This document shows, one piece after another, positions 32,001 through 40,314 of a stretch of 64,000 bases of DNA (the first letter of the stretch is position 1; each line of letters opens with the position of its first letter). Under the pieces are notes generated by a model. It did no database searches. It was not told the origin of the DNA and was given only the letters and a program-made list of their open reading frames with translations. The translations under genes were made by a program, and so were the position numbers. Origin of the DNA: RGIG3701 sp030530205 (GTDB lineage Bacteria > Planctomycetota > Planctomycetia > Pirellulales > Thermoguttaceae). The DNA is taken from the NCBI GenBank assembly GCA_030530205.1, contig JAUMVK010000010.1, forward strand, positions 1-64,000. Reading direction: 5' to 3'.

Positions 32001-35000
32001 ATGGTTGGGACATTTTCGCCCAGCGTTATGATCAGGACGGTAAACTCCTCGGAACGGTGGATGAGGTCCAGGTTCTGAACTTCTCGCGCGATTTCAGCGG
32101 GTCGTTCCAGATTCGTTTCACGCACCCGGACACCTATGAAGTCTTCACGACGGATTGGGTCGAGTTCCAGAAGACTTACACGAGCTACCGTGACATTCAG
32201 AAAGCTTTGGATGATCTGGAAATCCCGGGGCTGAAGTTCAAAGTCACGGCAAAATCCCGTACCCAGATCTATGTTACGATCATCTGCGACAATTCCATCA
32301 TGAACCCGGATATCGAGCAGATGGAAATTGTCACTAGCAAGACCAGTAAAGGTTCCGCCGCGGTTACGGAATCGATCGAAGGCTCCAGAGCGCCGTTCCA
32401 GGTCAACCAGACCACGGAAGGCAATCAGCAGTATGCTGCTATCGATATGGATTACAAAGGTAACTTTGTGATCTCCTGGACCAGTAACGCGGTTGATTCA
32501 GCCGATGCCTGGGATACGGACATTTACGCGCGTCAATTCAAGAGCAGTCAGGAAATCGGTTTGCTGAATGGTATCATCAAATCAGAGGTTACGGAAGATT
32601 TCAGTAACTCCATGCCTAAAATTACGTGGATGGACGATGTAGATGAGCCGATCTCCACGCAGTCTGGTGTTGCGTTGATCTCTGTGATCGCTGATCCGCA
32701 GACCGGAATGGGCTGGACGGGTTCCGGTGTTCTCCTTTCCGATGGAAACTGCACTTACGTCCTGACCGCTCAGCACTGCGTGAACTCCCAGGGAATCATC
32801 TCGAACCGGGAAAATACCACGATTCAGTTCTACAATACTGCAGGGGCTGTAGTTACAGCTCACGTGGAAGATGTTTACCTTTTCAATGGCTACAATCCAA
32901 ATAACCAGGTTGGTGACATCGCACTGATCAAACTGACGGAAAGCTTCTCCGGTTCTGTTACTGGCTTCGGAATCAACCGCGAAGCGGGAATCGAACTGGG
33001 CGCGGTTTACACCCGTTACGGATTCGGAACCTACGGCAAAGGCTCTGAAGGCAATGTGAATGATGTGGACGGCACCATGCACACGGGCCAGAACCGTTGG
33101 GAATACGTTGGCGATGACGGTTTCCTCCTCTTCGACTTTGACGATGGAACGGCGGAAAACAACACTCTTCCGGAATGCATCGCGGCCGTATATGGAGACA
33201 ACATCAACAGTGACCTCGGTGTCGGCGCAACGGAAACCAACTCCTGCAAGGGTGACTCGGGAGGTCCGTGCCTCATCGTTGTGAATGGTGAACCGGTCGT
33301 GGCTGGTATTTGTGCCGGCGGTTTTTCTGAGGATAGTAAATATGGCGATTGCTCCTACGACACTCAGGTCGCCTACTATGCCGACTGGATCGATTCCATC
33401 ATCGGTGTCAGTGACGGCGCTACAAGCGGCGAATTCCTTGTCAATACGTCCAAGACTGGTACGCAGAAATGGTCGGATGTGGCCCTGGATGCCGATGGTG
33501 ATTTCGTCATTACGTGGACCAGTACCGCTTCGGAATCCAACACGGAAACGGATGTTTACGCAAGACGTTACAGCAGTGACGGCACAGCGTTCACGGATTC
33601 CGACTTCAAAGTCAATACTTATACGGGACGTCAGCAGCAGCTCTCCAAGGTGGCGATCGACGCCGATGGCGATTTCGTCATTACCTGGGAAAGTTACCAG
33701 GAATACGGTGACGGTTCTTCCGTCGGTGAGGCCAATAACTACGGCATTTATATGCAGCGTTACGCCTCCAACACGGAGTGGAGCGATCGAAAGTCGCTTT
33801 ACGGACCCAATGGTGAAAGCGGCACCGAAATGCGAGTCAATACCACCGTGTTCGGAAACCAGCGTATTCCAAACGTGGCTATGACTGCTACCGGTGACAT
33901 CTTCTTCGCGTGGCAGAGTGATGAAACCATCGAGGATCAGTTCACTGGTTCCAACGACATTTACTCCCGTGCCATTTACAAGTCCGTTGACGATGCCGGC
34001 CCTGTCGTCGTGCGTATCGCGGGTGAGTTTACCCCGACCATCATTGGAATCGAAGGTGAACTCATCGATTCCGAGAGAAACCCGATTCTGGACGATAGCG
34101 GTAACCCGATCTACGTTAATTTCCTCATCGAAGATGATGGTACTTACCTCCAGAATGAAGATTACTGGTTCATTGACAGAGACGGTTACCTCGTGAACGA
34201 GGCAATGACCGTTCTCAAGAATGGCTTTATCGTTGGAACGAATGTCAAAATCGACAATATGTTCATGGAAAACGGTAAGCTTTACCTCCAGGGTGGTTCC
34301 AGCTATTACGATCTGAATGGAAACGCGCTGGCCGGCAAACAGCCTGCTGTGACCCTGCTTCAGAATGGTAAACTGGTCGATTCCCACGGCAACGTTACGA
34401 ACATTAAAGCGGAAGTCGCCATTCAGGATGGTAAAGTCTTTATTATGACGGAAACCGTCCGGAAGTACTACAACGCCGATGGTAACGAAATCGCTTCGGC
34501 AACGCCGGTGGACCGCCTGACCGACGCCTCGAACTACCTGCTTGACGTGAACGGAAATCAGGTCCTTGTGAACGACAAACCGGTTCTGGTCGATAAATGC
34601 TGGGTTGCTGACGGAAAGGTTTACCTCAAGAACGTCGAAGGTTACTACCTCGACCGTGAAGGTAAAATCTCAGCAAGCAAAATCGCCGCTGAAACGTACT
34701 CCAGCGATGGTAAACTCATCATCAACGGTAAGGTTTCGAACATTACGGCTACTGTCCGCTGCGATGATGGCAAGATTTACTTCGAGTACATCGTCAAAGA
34801 AAATCTCGATCGTGACGGCAACGTGAAAGACAGGATTGGCGTTGATTCGCTCGTGAACATTTCCGGTCTCAGTGAAAACACGACCATTTACGGCAAAATC
34901 AATGATGGCCTTTACATTACGTTTGATGAACAGCTTTGGGGACAGCACGCGAATGAACGTCAGCCGATCAGCATTCTGAGCAAGAGTAACATCATCATCA

Positions 35001-38000
35001 AGCTCGATGGTGTCAATGTTACCTCCCAGATCGTGGATCACATCGAACTGGCGAACGATGCCCGCGGTATCGGTTTCGACAATATCGACCCGAGCTACAC
35101 GGGAAGTGTGGATCATCATTCCGAAAAAGACATTTACAAGATCGTCTTCAAAGATGGTGTTTCCCTGGAAACCGGTACATATCAAATCACCATTAGTGAT
35201 GATGTCGAAGACCGCTTCGGCAACAAGCTGGACGGTGACAGTGACGGAACTCCTGGCGGTAACTACGACCTGATCTTCACCGTGGTCGCGGACCTCGATG
35301 ATGAAGGCAACGTGAACTCCGACATTGATGATTCCGGCGATTCGGGCAAGGACAGCGACAGCGAAGTGAACGCGGTTTCTATCGCTTCCCAGTCGGATCC
35401 GTCAGTCGCAATGAACAAATGGGGTGATTACGTTATTGTTTGGGTTTCTGAAATCCCGATGCCGGTTCAGAATAACGACGATGACAATGACGATGGCAGC
35501 GACAATACCAATGATGGCGAGGATACGAGACCGTGGGCCGGTGAGACGGTCATTATGGGTCAGCGTTACCTCCGTGACGGAACCAAAGTCGGTGGTCAAT
35601 TCTGCGTTTCCGATTATACATCAACGATCGTCAGAGATGGTGTTACCAGTACGCAGACGCTGCATCTGAGAGGTATTCAGAAGACCCCGGCGGTCGCGAT
35701 GGACGACGAAGGCAACTTCGCTGTCACGTGGACCGTCAACGGGCGTGACCTCAATGAAGACGCTCTTGTGAGTGCCGATGAAATGGCCCAGTATGACGTC
35801 TTTGTCCGGACCTACAATATCGACGGCGAAGCGACCAGCGTTCCGTTCCTCGTTGATGACAGTGCGCTGCTCTTCAGGAAGAGCGGTAATAACGGTATCA
35901 CCACGCTGCCGGATTACGCAACCCCGGGAACTCAGAAGGATTCCGCCATCGCGTACTCCAGAACGGATAACACGTTCGTGGTTACGTGGACGGTGGACAA
36001 CTCGAAAGACTCCGGCTCTGGTACGTATTACTGGCAGAATGACAAAAACGGCATTTACATGGCTCGTTTCAAGGTCGCCGATGTGGACGACAGTTCCGCC
36101 AGCGAAAGCAGTATCCTGCCGATTTACAGACAGGAAATTCCGCAGCTCGTCAACAACATCAGTACGTTCTCCCAGATTCACTCCTCCGTTGCTGTCGATG
36201 GAGAGGAAAATGTCGTCGTGGTTTGGGAATCGGATAGTTCCAATACCTCCCTGGACATCTACCTCAAGAAATTTGAAGTCACGAACACGACCGACAGTGG
36301 GAATTATATTTCCGGTTACTCCAACTTCAATGGTGATTTGGGGACTCAGACCCTGGTGAACCAGTACACGCAAGATATTCAGAAATTGCCTGATGTCGCG
36401 ATGAATGACGAAGGTGACTTCGTGGTCGCCTGGGCATCCCGCGAAAAAAATAACGACTATGACATCAAGTTCCGTACCTACAACTACAAGGGCAATGGAA
36501 CGGGGACCTGGACCGATGAGCAGAAAGCCAATACGGTCACTACGTTCGATCAGCAGTCGCCAGCGGTAGCGATCACCAGAAATGTCACGACCAAATCCAG
36601 GAAAGAGCCGAATACGTCCTTCTCGATCGTCTGGACTTCCTACGGTCAGGAAAATCAGTCCGAACCAAGCCAGGGAGTGTACATGATCGCGTACAAGTCC
36701 ATTTCGGATGTCGATCCGGTTACCAACACGATCCGCGGTGAAAACAACATTCGTACGAAATCCGGCCAGGAAGTTCTTGTGAATGTTTATAAACCGCAGG
36801 ACGAGTTAAATCCGGACATCGCGATGAGCTGGTATGGTGACATTGTTACGGTTTGGGATGGCCCGTCGATTGCCGGTATCCCTGACCCGGTTCATAACAT
36901 TGAAGAGATCAAAGCTCTCCTCGCGGCCCACTATCATGGATCACCAGCCAACGCTAGTGAATATGATGGCATGAGCGCGACGGCCCTTATCAGACTCTTC
37001 AACAACACCTTCGGCACCAGTATCTTCAAGAGTTACCTGTCGAGTTACGATTCGAACGCCAACCTGGCGCAAATCCTTCAGGATGACGATTACGTACCGC
37101 TTCAGGTTGCGGGTTTGGATACGTTCTCGAGTTCCTACTCGACCCAGGTCCAGACAGGTCCGTCGGTGAGTGTTGAAAATGGAAGAACGACCATTTACAC
37201 CGAGAAGAACACCACTTCCGATGTGGTCATCAACCTCGGCAATGATAAGCCGACCTTGACGATCAACGGGAAAGCCATCGACCTTGCCAATACAAGTGCC
37301 TACACCTTTAACGGCTACAATGCCGGCAGTGCGATGGTAAATGTTACGGTTCAGGGCGTTGGCAGCGAGAATGTTTCCATTTCAAACGGTACCTTTACCA
37401 TCAGTAACGGCGCTTATTCCTTCACCGTGAAGAACATCAACTCGGTGGTCGTCAACAGTCAGAACGTCAACCTGAACGTGAATACCCGCAAGGGCGCTTC
37501 CTTCATCGTGGACGGGAATATGGCGCACCTCACCGAGAAGGCCGCGTACTTCACCATCAACGGCTGCTCGGCAATCACTGCCCTTGGAAACAGCAGTGCC
37601 GTGGCGAAGCTGACCGGTACCGAAGACGAAGAAGAATTCCAGGTCAAGGCCAATGAAGTTACGATGAACGGCCGCGTTTCCGTTTCGGTAAAAGGCTTCG
37701 ACAAGGTTACACTCAACGGCAGCGCTCAGGACGAAGTGTTCTTCAGAAATGTGGGCAACTTCACGGCCAACGGCTCGGTAATTACCGTCGGCGGCGTGGA
37801 AGCGTCCAACTTCGCCAATGTCAGTGTTACCTCCCTCAGCACGGGTGTTGGAAATGTCACCACCAGCGGTACTGCCTCGGTGAACGTTTCGGGCAAAACT
37901 CTCACCATTGTGGGCGATGGATTCACTCAGACCTATACAGGTATGAATACCCTGAACCTCACTGGTACGGAAAACGCCAGTGCGACCATCTCGGGCGGCT

Positions 38001-39001
38001 CGGTGGTGACCTGCGATAACGGAACGCTCACTGCTGCCAGGTACACTGTGAACGCCTTCGGTCAGATTGCCGTTCAGAACGCCGCCAAGGTCACCCTGAA
38101 AGGTTCGGAAGGCGACGACACACTGACGATCAACGCCGCTGGCGCCACGTTTGAGTCCGCTGGTTCTGTCGTGACCTTCAACACCTTTGATACTCTGACA
38201 CTGAATGATACCGAAGGAAACGACGCGGTTTCGGTCCAGAGCAATGTAAGCTCGGTCATCATCCAGAATGGTATCGCGAAAATCAACGACAAGATTACTC
38301 TTAATGGAGTATCCACGCTGGCGGTTGCCTGTGCGAACGCCAACGCTACGGCCAAGGTGTATGGCTCATCTGGCAATGATGAGTTCACACTCGCTGAAAG
38401 CGTGGTTTCCGCGAACATCGGGGATGCGTCCTACACGATCACGGGTACTTCCTACATTACGATCGTCGGTAATGAAGGTGACGATGTTCTCACCGTTACT
38501 GATACGGCCGGTGATGATACATTCACCCTTGCGCCGTCTTCGCTGACTGCCAGAGGCAACAACTACATCTGGTCCGTCAGTTCCGTGAAGAACATCAACC
38601 TGTACCAGACCAACGGCGGTAATGATACGCTGAACGTCAATGGTTCACGTACTATTGACAACGCGGTGATCAGTCCGCAGTTCATCTCCGTGACCAACAC
38701 GGCCAAAGAGACGGTTTCCGCTTATGGCTTCAAGAACCTCCAGGTCAACAACGTGGAATACCTCTCCATGTACGACTCCGAAGGTGACGATGCCCTGACG
38801 ATCGCCTCGAACGGTCAAGTCACGCTCGAAAGCGCGGGCAGCTACTTCAACCGTATTTCCGGCTTCAGGAAGTTGAGCGTTTATGTCAGCGGTGACGGTG
38901 AAGATACGCTGGATGTGGCTGCGGGCATTCAGGCTGTGGATGAAGTCTTCTCGGCAAAAGACAATTCGTGGACTGTCGAAGTGAACCGGTTTGACTTCTG
39001 A
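23084..39001 (+). CDS. Giant LEPR-XLL surface protein with embedded trypsin-like protease
   Basis: A 5,305-residue exported protein. The start at 23084 follows AAGGAG. Residues ~36-48 read D-S-L-E-A-R-V-L-L-S-V-T-P, the planctomycete LEPR-XLL export motif. Further domains: D-D-D-G-D-Y-V-V-T-W repeats (first at ~76, again near 1354 and later); a coiled coil at ~558-719; Y-T-D repeats of ~35-40 residues at ~822-1326; G-Y-x-D-x-x-G repeats at ~1760-2116; a poly-Asn linker near 2530; Ig-like domains around 2630-2800 and 3925-4070; and a beta-helix-like C-terminus from ~4690. A complete trypsin-like domain spans ~3186-3444, with H3231, D3278 and S3392 in A-Q-H-C, G-D-I-A-L and G-D-S-G-G-P. It is probably a cell-surface adhesin or sheath protein. 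Substrate or cleavage target unknown. Confidence 0.85.
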   Translation: MSILNLSSLGKIFNTSSKKGSGKKSISEKMNRKLALDSLEARVLLSVTPNNASELLVNTEYSTNQSTYTNGNAISVDDDGDYVVTWTRGDNIYKDTTYGNVGWFTQDDELVFFTDRNFIDGNYTDDLGQTHDIELVPYEDPYATVTPEVYYVDQDGNEGWTDDEGFHAYTAQEAAFRKYTIYVYEVDGTQYRDNVVYRDSDRFYYNVRVGQYYATGETTADGEREIIKEVTLTRKTRIPASAQLVDYNVYGRYFTDEVQRFTIDTSGLGKSTGANDGEMLYKAELQVGEWYEQSITFSTCYNNEDPFNTSYDLTYTYPSGEAKTATFDFAELSEQGKDNALVNAKNIQASLEGIFGEGNVLVTPETTLKYNIKFKIENPAEGSSVPEYQTAFQIACTDQDSGFGASVELGNMPNAYQFYFEYVKVYNSRGVWTGEYQKELDEEGNWTGRYVVDGSATAAEIATAFERGEYATSQKYMPVSVVSAPVMGMISGSFQNYTVNVVPVYGLDTNKDLVGFDITFVNGSGKQNIPEIKINRIYTISEEYFPENRKDDVTDGWNMENTMSKAYRDEMAKIEKVRKFKEEAEDILDEAQDRITQVNTYEDAYAESVDKIAEVQDFEAKVDKVNQVRDVEKQIELVTEIEDEIALLDSELEIIASVQNLEDNADLIDSITTIEQNAADAQNAYNLFKPEALAGIADFENFGTAVESIPADQLEEVSKDDNKTVNKVIDQNIYITTYKDTSIFYENRDTGYTYLDNVPANTKVYNATGENVSKSYIFYTNTNVQVYTDNVRNEKITIDNAQNASTYEDLAAKTTFKFDADDSSWVYTEQLSNTSISESAGEKVYKSDQATVSITDVAGSRRYDFGDFAIIATIAGNVETYEIEGEGITLTITNKGTDAEQKTYTDANTGVEIEVESDGTTKTYTDTVNNLTVTDNGNRTYTLEDGTAVLTFNRNTDTGSYTDEDRGLNFSITEKTIAGGQTERTFRNLDDKISISTVEVEAGDPKVFTIKKDNITFTVITDTTSRFEYTAENEEDSFSVDIEDFGWYKMYTFDNGDIINVEDHEDDTLYENPYGIDFTVDKATGEIVYEDTLQGITFTITQMENAKIYHEDGSPLTFIVSQDPKSTTYRVAGENVAITVEKGSDSKIYTDTFASVRVTHNDDGSTTYDFLDGNTTIYSIIVSGYPGNEIYTVQRGTEQITFESENLSVYEELSGNEVVSQVIIDEDGDVTTYYDQMENGVGQYITVTIDEGTGITTYWDALNGVEIEDDPNAGTLTYTGNGTTITVDTDEQSTTYRTGIREYVINEKNGEHSIADVVTLKESSEEFRINPTSDEVFNRKSKILRNTDQYESAVALDDNGDFGFSWTSETLGTTIKGSFTDVYTRLYSASMINAYNAATKSYVQINDGKAYKPTTGAMMVNSKTSNPQQSSSIAMDDAGNVFVVWAETAQTLSFENGIYMSALDWKGNRIDLRSLGLTDNVTADGLSIRVDMEPAGHAVMPQVAVSPDGKTVAVAWNWVNPNLPAEGELRMSIFTYNTDENKNVTLNRTVEMYQVDANMARNVGYNSGLDNKHTPSSTIYSYDNNASLQINKAGQIGIAWTGEGVDTLGMLTIDTYFSQFTLNNGGLVTLRNKYRINSASLDSAGATTWCWNHQNPTLAIDADGDFLVSYDGAGKDVSESISVRGLVLNLLQQKINEEQNADLLPYINWYYMQNYTSYSDHDNPMKPFAWVDTAIQDFCARALKGQFEDPNDPMMIWNSAYDQNGNPVNGYYDNARTYRVVTENGDVIEGYRVAQSTDSNSVHVDFNYDEAVNVNAPAGIHKVYAGMKVQVLRDGEIVELQRLASPTDDGTIKTYTEYRNLTAEEGGPAVARVNGADKLVGVLDENGNELLLPQVIYPKTIVTKTKEPGQNGGQATEVETTTYDYTFTEELNYKNAVDINDGIVTVQGYRAAGAVVTYTVLEKGFEVERVRVAVESDSDKNYGYDYSDRVSIRDAVSGVTYWGYLDEDGNPVRVRVVNSDGVEEDLPLVARSSDRAFRPNYEWNDHASEVIGVDPAGNVLYGYKDVNGDDVTMTIMYVHEDAAGNMVYEEVTGLRVADPADEGTSDSEFNLRDATPAIKVATQEQYARFYAILHSVLDMTKGENTGVLYSSFDANPIISPGTIAENPTVLTSDSIVNAMRDGEDAKYYVTLDRTSFFSENNNQGRHINGLTYATKYLMDDNGNPVFDANGRLIDKEAVNPDELETYSFDEIVHRKLTIILVCQPDNLDYGELGNSGLSPDQVMNIEVNVDLLGDMTDWRGNPIAAAYTRNNPYINAAAIAARIEHAVEQAIMANYQDDLLWTENQGASQGCVSVNVVSTAQARLYDDTVYDISQDNDTYETYSADKQVFEIQFTGQFHDAIGMVGVTYNSTPDDPYVISRSSYMVDLNHAEGWYTRFNINGELNEDVVLDLRNINTIDGKYNAFEAALRTAAGNPQTLTFERVNMVCDNANNDYGYEYGQVYQVLIIKDTSVLNPDDEAFSFSLNTSNPDANNNNNNNNNQDNQDNVPKYPDWATHTLAADIYQTSRGRDRGPQSFAYSQGSGGTSQAFSSVGMTPEGDFAFVWTQYNKDSNGMLRSQSIYTRTFNEIYDTYGPRVSDVYYSNSTGLQKITEGSTVQDLSSSDETKALIVTFTEDMMDYLKMDSRLEDWEKDRCEAHSVTNLANWVLVKDGTILTNAIKDIYFGMNASADPFIQDKGTITALCENKWEAVVILNDDVDLSTGNYQLQLNQVIQDANGRDLNSDGIDIEGSNTTLNFDILTGAQDVEDETPEPDYEGDQVLVDLDNTSDIWSPTALASDPEGDSVLVWTSKETGKEGIYAKVKYLKWDESISENRENDALDEGEIVIQVTDDATAFAGSVDMSGDGNFVVTWTANSNDGYKGTYVYAKVFDLNGNAITDAFVVSKMKATSKWSQVAVSESGDFVITWQTLDKTNGWDIFAQRYDQDGKLLGTVDEVQVLNFSRDFSGSFQIRFTHPDTYEVFTTDWVEFQKTYTSYRDIQKALDDLEIPGLKFKVTAKSRTQIYVTIICDNSIMNPDIEQMEIVTSKTSKGSAAVTESIEGSRAPFQVNQTTEGNQQYAAIDMDYKGNFVISWTSNAVDSADAWDTDIYARQFKSSQEIGLLNGIIKSEVTEDFSNSMPKITWMDDVDEPISTQSGVALISVIADPQTGMGWTGSGVLLSDGNCTYVLTAQHCVNSQGIISNRENTTIQFYNTAGAVVTAHVEDVYLFNGYNPNNQVGDIALIKLTESFSGSVTGFGINREAGIELGAVYTRYGFGTYGKGSEGNVNDVDGTMHTGQNRWEYVGDDGFLLFDFDDGTAENNTLPECIAAVYGDNINSDLGVGATETNSCKGDSGGPCLIVVNGEPVVAGICAGGFSEDSKYGDCSYDTQVAYYADWIDSIIGVSDGATSGEFLVNTSKTGTQKWSDVALDADGDFVITWTSTASESNTETDVYARRYSSDGTAFTDSDFKVNTYTGRQQQLSKVAIDADGDFVITWESYQEYGDGSSVGEANNYGIYMQRYASNTEWSDRKSLYGPNGESGTEMRVNTTVFGNQRIPNVAMTATGDIFFAWQSDETIEDQFTGSNDIYSRAIYKSVDDAGPVVVRIAGEFTPTIIGIEGELIDSERNPILDDSGNPIYVNFLIEDDGTYLQNEDYWFIDRDGYLVNEAMTVLKNGFIVGTNVKIDNMFMENGKLYLQGGSSYYDLNGNALAGKQPAVTLLQNGKLVDSHGNVTNIKAEVAIQDGKVFIMTETVRKYYNADGNEIASATPVDRLTDASNYLLDVNGNQVLVNDKPVLVDKCWVADGKVYLKNVEGYYLDREGKISASKIAAETYSSDGKLIINGKVSNITATVRCDDGKIYFEYIVKENLDRDGNVKDRIGVDSLVNISGLSENTTIYGKINDGLYITFDEQLWGQHANERQPISILSKSNIIIKLDGVNVTSQIVDHIELANDARGIGFDNIDPSYTGSVDHHSEKDIYKIVFKDGVSLETGTYQITISDDVEDRFGNKLDGDSDGTPGGNYDLIFTVVADLDDEGNVNSDIDDSGDSGKDSDSEVNAVSIASQSDPSVAMNKWGDYVIVWVSEIPMPVQNNDDDNDDGSDNTNDGEDTRPWAGETVIMGQRYLRDGTKVGGQFCVSDYTSTIVRDGVTSTQTLHLRGIQKTPAVAMDDEGNFAVTWTVNGRDLNEDALVSADEMAQYDVFVRTYNIDGEATSVPFLVDDSALLFRKSGNNGITTLPDYATPGTQKDSAIAYSRTDNTFVVTWTVDNSKDSGSGTYYWQNDKNGIYMARFKVADVDDSSASESSILPIYRQEIPQLVNNISTFSQIHSSVAVDGEENVVVVWESDSSNTSLDIYLKKFEVTNTTDSGNYISGYSNFNGDLGTQTLVNQYTQDIQKLPDVAMNDEGDFVVAWASREKNNDYDIKFRTYNYKGNGTGTWTDEQKANTVTTFDQQSPAVAITRNVTTKSRKEPNTSFSIVWTSYGQENQSEPSQGVYMIAYKSISDVDPVTNTIRGENNIRTKSGQEVLVNVYKPQDELNPDIAMSWYGDIVTVWDGPSIAGIPDPVHNIEEIKALLAAHYHGSPANASEYDGMSATALIRLFNNTFGTSIFKSYLSSYDSNANLAQILQDDDYVPLQVAGLDTFSSSYSTQVQTGPSVSVENGRTTIYTEKNTTSDVVINLGNDKPTLTINGKAIDLANTSAYTFNGYNAGSAMVNVTVQGVGSENVSISNGTFTISNGAYSFTVKNINSVVVNSQNVNLNVNTRKGASFIVDGNMAHLTEKAAYFTINGCSAITALGNSSAVAKLTGTEDEEEFQVKANEVTMNGRVSVSVKGFDKVTLNGSAQDEVFFRNVGNFTANGSVITVGGVEASNFANVSVTSLSTGVGNVTTSGTASVNVSGKTLTIVGDGFTQTYTGMNTLNLTGTENASATISGGSVVTCDNGTLTAARYTVNAFGQIAVQNAAKVTLKGSEGDDTLTINAAGATFESAGSVVTFNTFDTLTLNDTEGNDAVSVQSNVSSVIIQNGIAKINDKITLNGVSTLAVACANANATAKVYGSSGNDEFTLAESVVSANIGDASYTITGTSYITIVGNEGDDVLTVTDTAGDDTFTLAPSSLTARGNNYIWSVSSVKNINLYQTNGGNDTLNVNGSRTIDNAVISPQFISVTNTAKETVSAYGFKNLQVNNVEYLSMYDSEGDDALTIASNGQVTLESAGSYFNRISGFRKLSVYVSGDGEDTLDVAAGIQAVDEVFSAKDNSWTVEVNRFDF
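32642..33415 (+). other. Trypsin-like S1 protease domain inside the giant protein
   Basis: Translated domain within the giant coding sequence. It holds the G-S-G-V-L-L...L-T-A-Q-H-C block (His3231), the G-D-I-A-L-I-K-L block (Asp3278) and the C-K-G-D-S-G-G-P-C block (Ser3392). Spacing between the three catalytic residues (47 and 114 residues) is normal for a full S1 domain of about 230-260 residues. Cysteine pairs sit next to the His and around the Ser. All three catalytic residues are intact, so the domain is probably active if folded. Confidence 0.85.
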
Positions 39002-39041
39002 GGATAAGGGGGAGTCCTGATGGATTCCTCCCCAAATAACA

Positions 39042-39084
39042 AAAGGCGGCATCGATTGTGAACTCGTTGCCGTCTTTCATTTTA
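39042..39084 (+). terminator. Terminator of the giant-protein gene
   Basis: AAAGGCGGCA (39042-39051) pairs with TGCCGTCTTT (39068-39077) with one wobble, followed by CATTTT. A GC-rich imperfect hairpin (GGGGGAGTCC/GGATTCCTCCCC) precedes it. Confidence 0.6.
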
Positions 39085-39301
39085 GGCAAGATATTTTCAT
39101 TGTAACGTTTGTAAGTTATTTTTCTTAATCAGCAAGGATTTTTTCGTAGAAAACCGGGAAAAGACCCAAAAAACGATTGACTTTTTGAGTAAATTTGACA
39201 ATAAATTAAGAAGAGGAGGTTCTATACTTTACTCGAGAGCTTCCCGTCAAACGCCTGGCTGATTATCGACCGGGGATTTATTTACGAACAGGAATTCCAT
39301 T

Positions 39302-40279
39302 ATGGCACAAAATTATCTGGCTGTTGAAGAAGTCGCGTCCTTATTAAATATTACCAATGCGGAAGTCATTGCTGCAACGACGCAGGGACATTTGCGAGGT
39401 TTCAAGGATGGGGCTTCGTGGAAGTTCCGTAAAGAAGACGTGGACAAATACGCTAACGATCTGAAAAATGCCGTCAGCGATGCAGAAGACGATTTCGGTT
39501 ATGGCGATGATTACGACCTCGATGGAGGAAGTGAGATCGGCGGATCTTCCGATATTAATAATACACTCGATAATGATGTTTCTTTCTCGACTGAAGAGTC
39601 TGGTTTGGCCCTTTCCCAGTATAGTGAGGATGACGGAGGACTCGTTCTGGGCGAAGACACAAGCGACGGCCCCTCTTCCAGCGGGCTGATGGGAAGTGGT
39701 CTGGGCCTGGCGGAACAGAGCGGCATTTCGCTTATGAGCGCGACTGACTCTGGTATTTCTCTCGATGATGAGGAAACAGGCGAAGTTCTGGAGCTTGGCG
39801 AAGACAATCTGGCAATGGGAAGTTCATTGCTTTCCGGCAGTTTGGCGGCTTCCCTTTCCGTGGCCAATGACGATTTCAGTCTCACAACCGACGATGGGAC
39901 GGCGAGTGATGAAGACGAGGACAGCGGCTCGCAGGTCATCATGATTGATGAAAATGATGATTTGGGTGACGCGAATCTTCCGGAAGGTGACGAGTTTGGT
40001 GACGGCTTGGGCGGTGGAGAAGGCGATGGTTTCGGCGACGCTGGCATGGCCGCTGGCGGAGAACCGATCATCCAGACCGTTGAGAAGATCGTCCGTGAGG
40101 ACCGCCCGGAAAAACCGTATTCCATCTGGGAAATTCTGGGACTTATGCTCTGTTTCGCTTTCCTGACGGTGACGCTTCTCTTCACGGTGGACCTCGTGCG
40201 TAACATCTGGAGCTGGGACAAAACGCCGTATTCCAGCGCACTGATGGATTGGGCGATCCAAACATTCATCGAGAAATAA
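39302..40279 (+). CDS. Membrane-anchored protein with excisionase-type DNA-binding domain
   Basis: A 325-residue protein. Residues 1-56 form an excisionase/MerR-like helix-turn-helix (Y-L-A-V-E-E-V-A-S-L-L-N-I-T...G-H-L-R-G-F-K-D-G-A-S-W-K-F-R-K-E-D-V). About 210 residues of acidic, Ser/Gly-rich low-complexity sequence follow. The C-terminus carries one transmembrane segment at ~277-297 (W-E-I-L-G-L-M-L-C-F-A-F-L-T-V-T-L-L-F-T) and a short amphipathic tail. The architecture suggests a membrane-tethered DNA-binding protein. Target and function are unknown. It lies just before a secreted STN-like gene but is separated from it by a strong terminator. A CAGGAA site precedes the ATG. Confidence 0.75.
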   Translation: MAQNYLAVEEVASLLNITNAEVIAATTQGHLRGFKDGASWKFRKEDVDKYANDLKNAVSDAEDDFGYGDDYDLDGGSEIGGSSDINNTLDNDVSFSTEESGLALSQYSEDDGGLVLGEDTSDGPSSSGLMGSGLGLAEQSGISLMSATDSGISLDDEETGEVLELGEDNLAMGSSLLSGSLAASLSVANDDFSLTTDDGTASDEDEDSGSQVIMIDENDDLGDANLPEGDEFGDGLGGGEGDGFGDAGMAAGGEPIIQTVEKIVREDRPEKPYSIWEILGLMLCFAFLTVTLLFTVDLVRNIWSWDKTPYSSALMDWAIQTFIEK

Positions 40280-40314
40280 AACGTCGGTTTGACCGAAGAG
40301 GATATTTGCCAACG

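Noticed and set aside
32582..34387. Long antisense frame within the giant gene
   Set aside because: It overlaps the protease and repeat coding region, whose sense frame has intact motifs, so the antisense frame is a by-product of codon bias.
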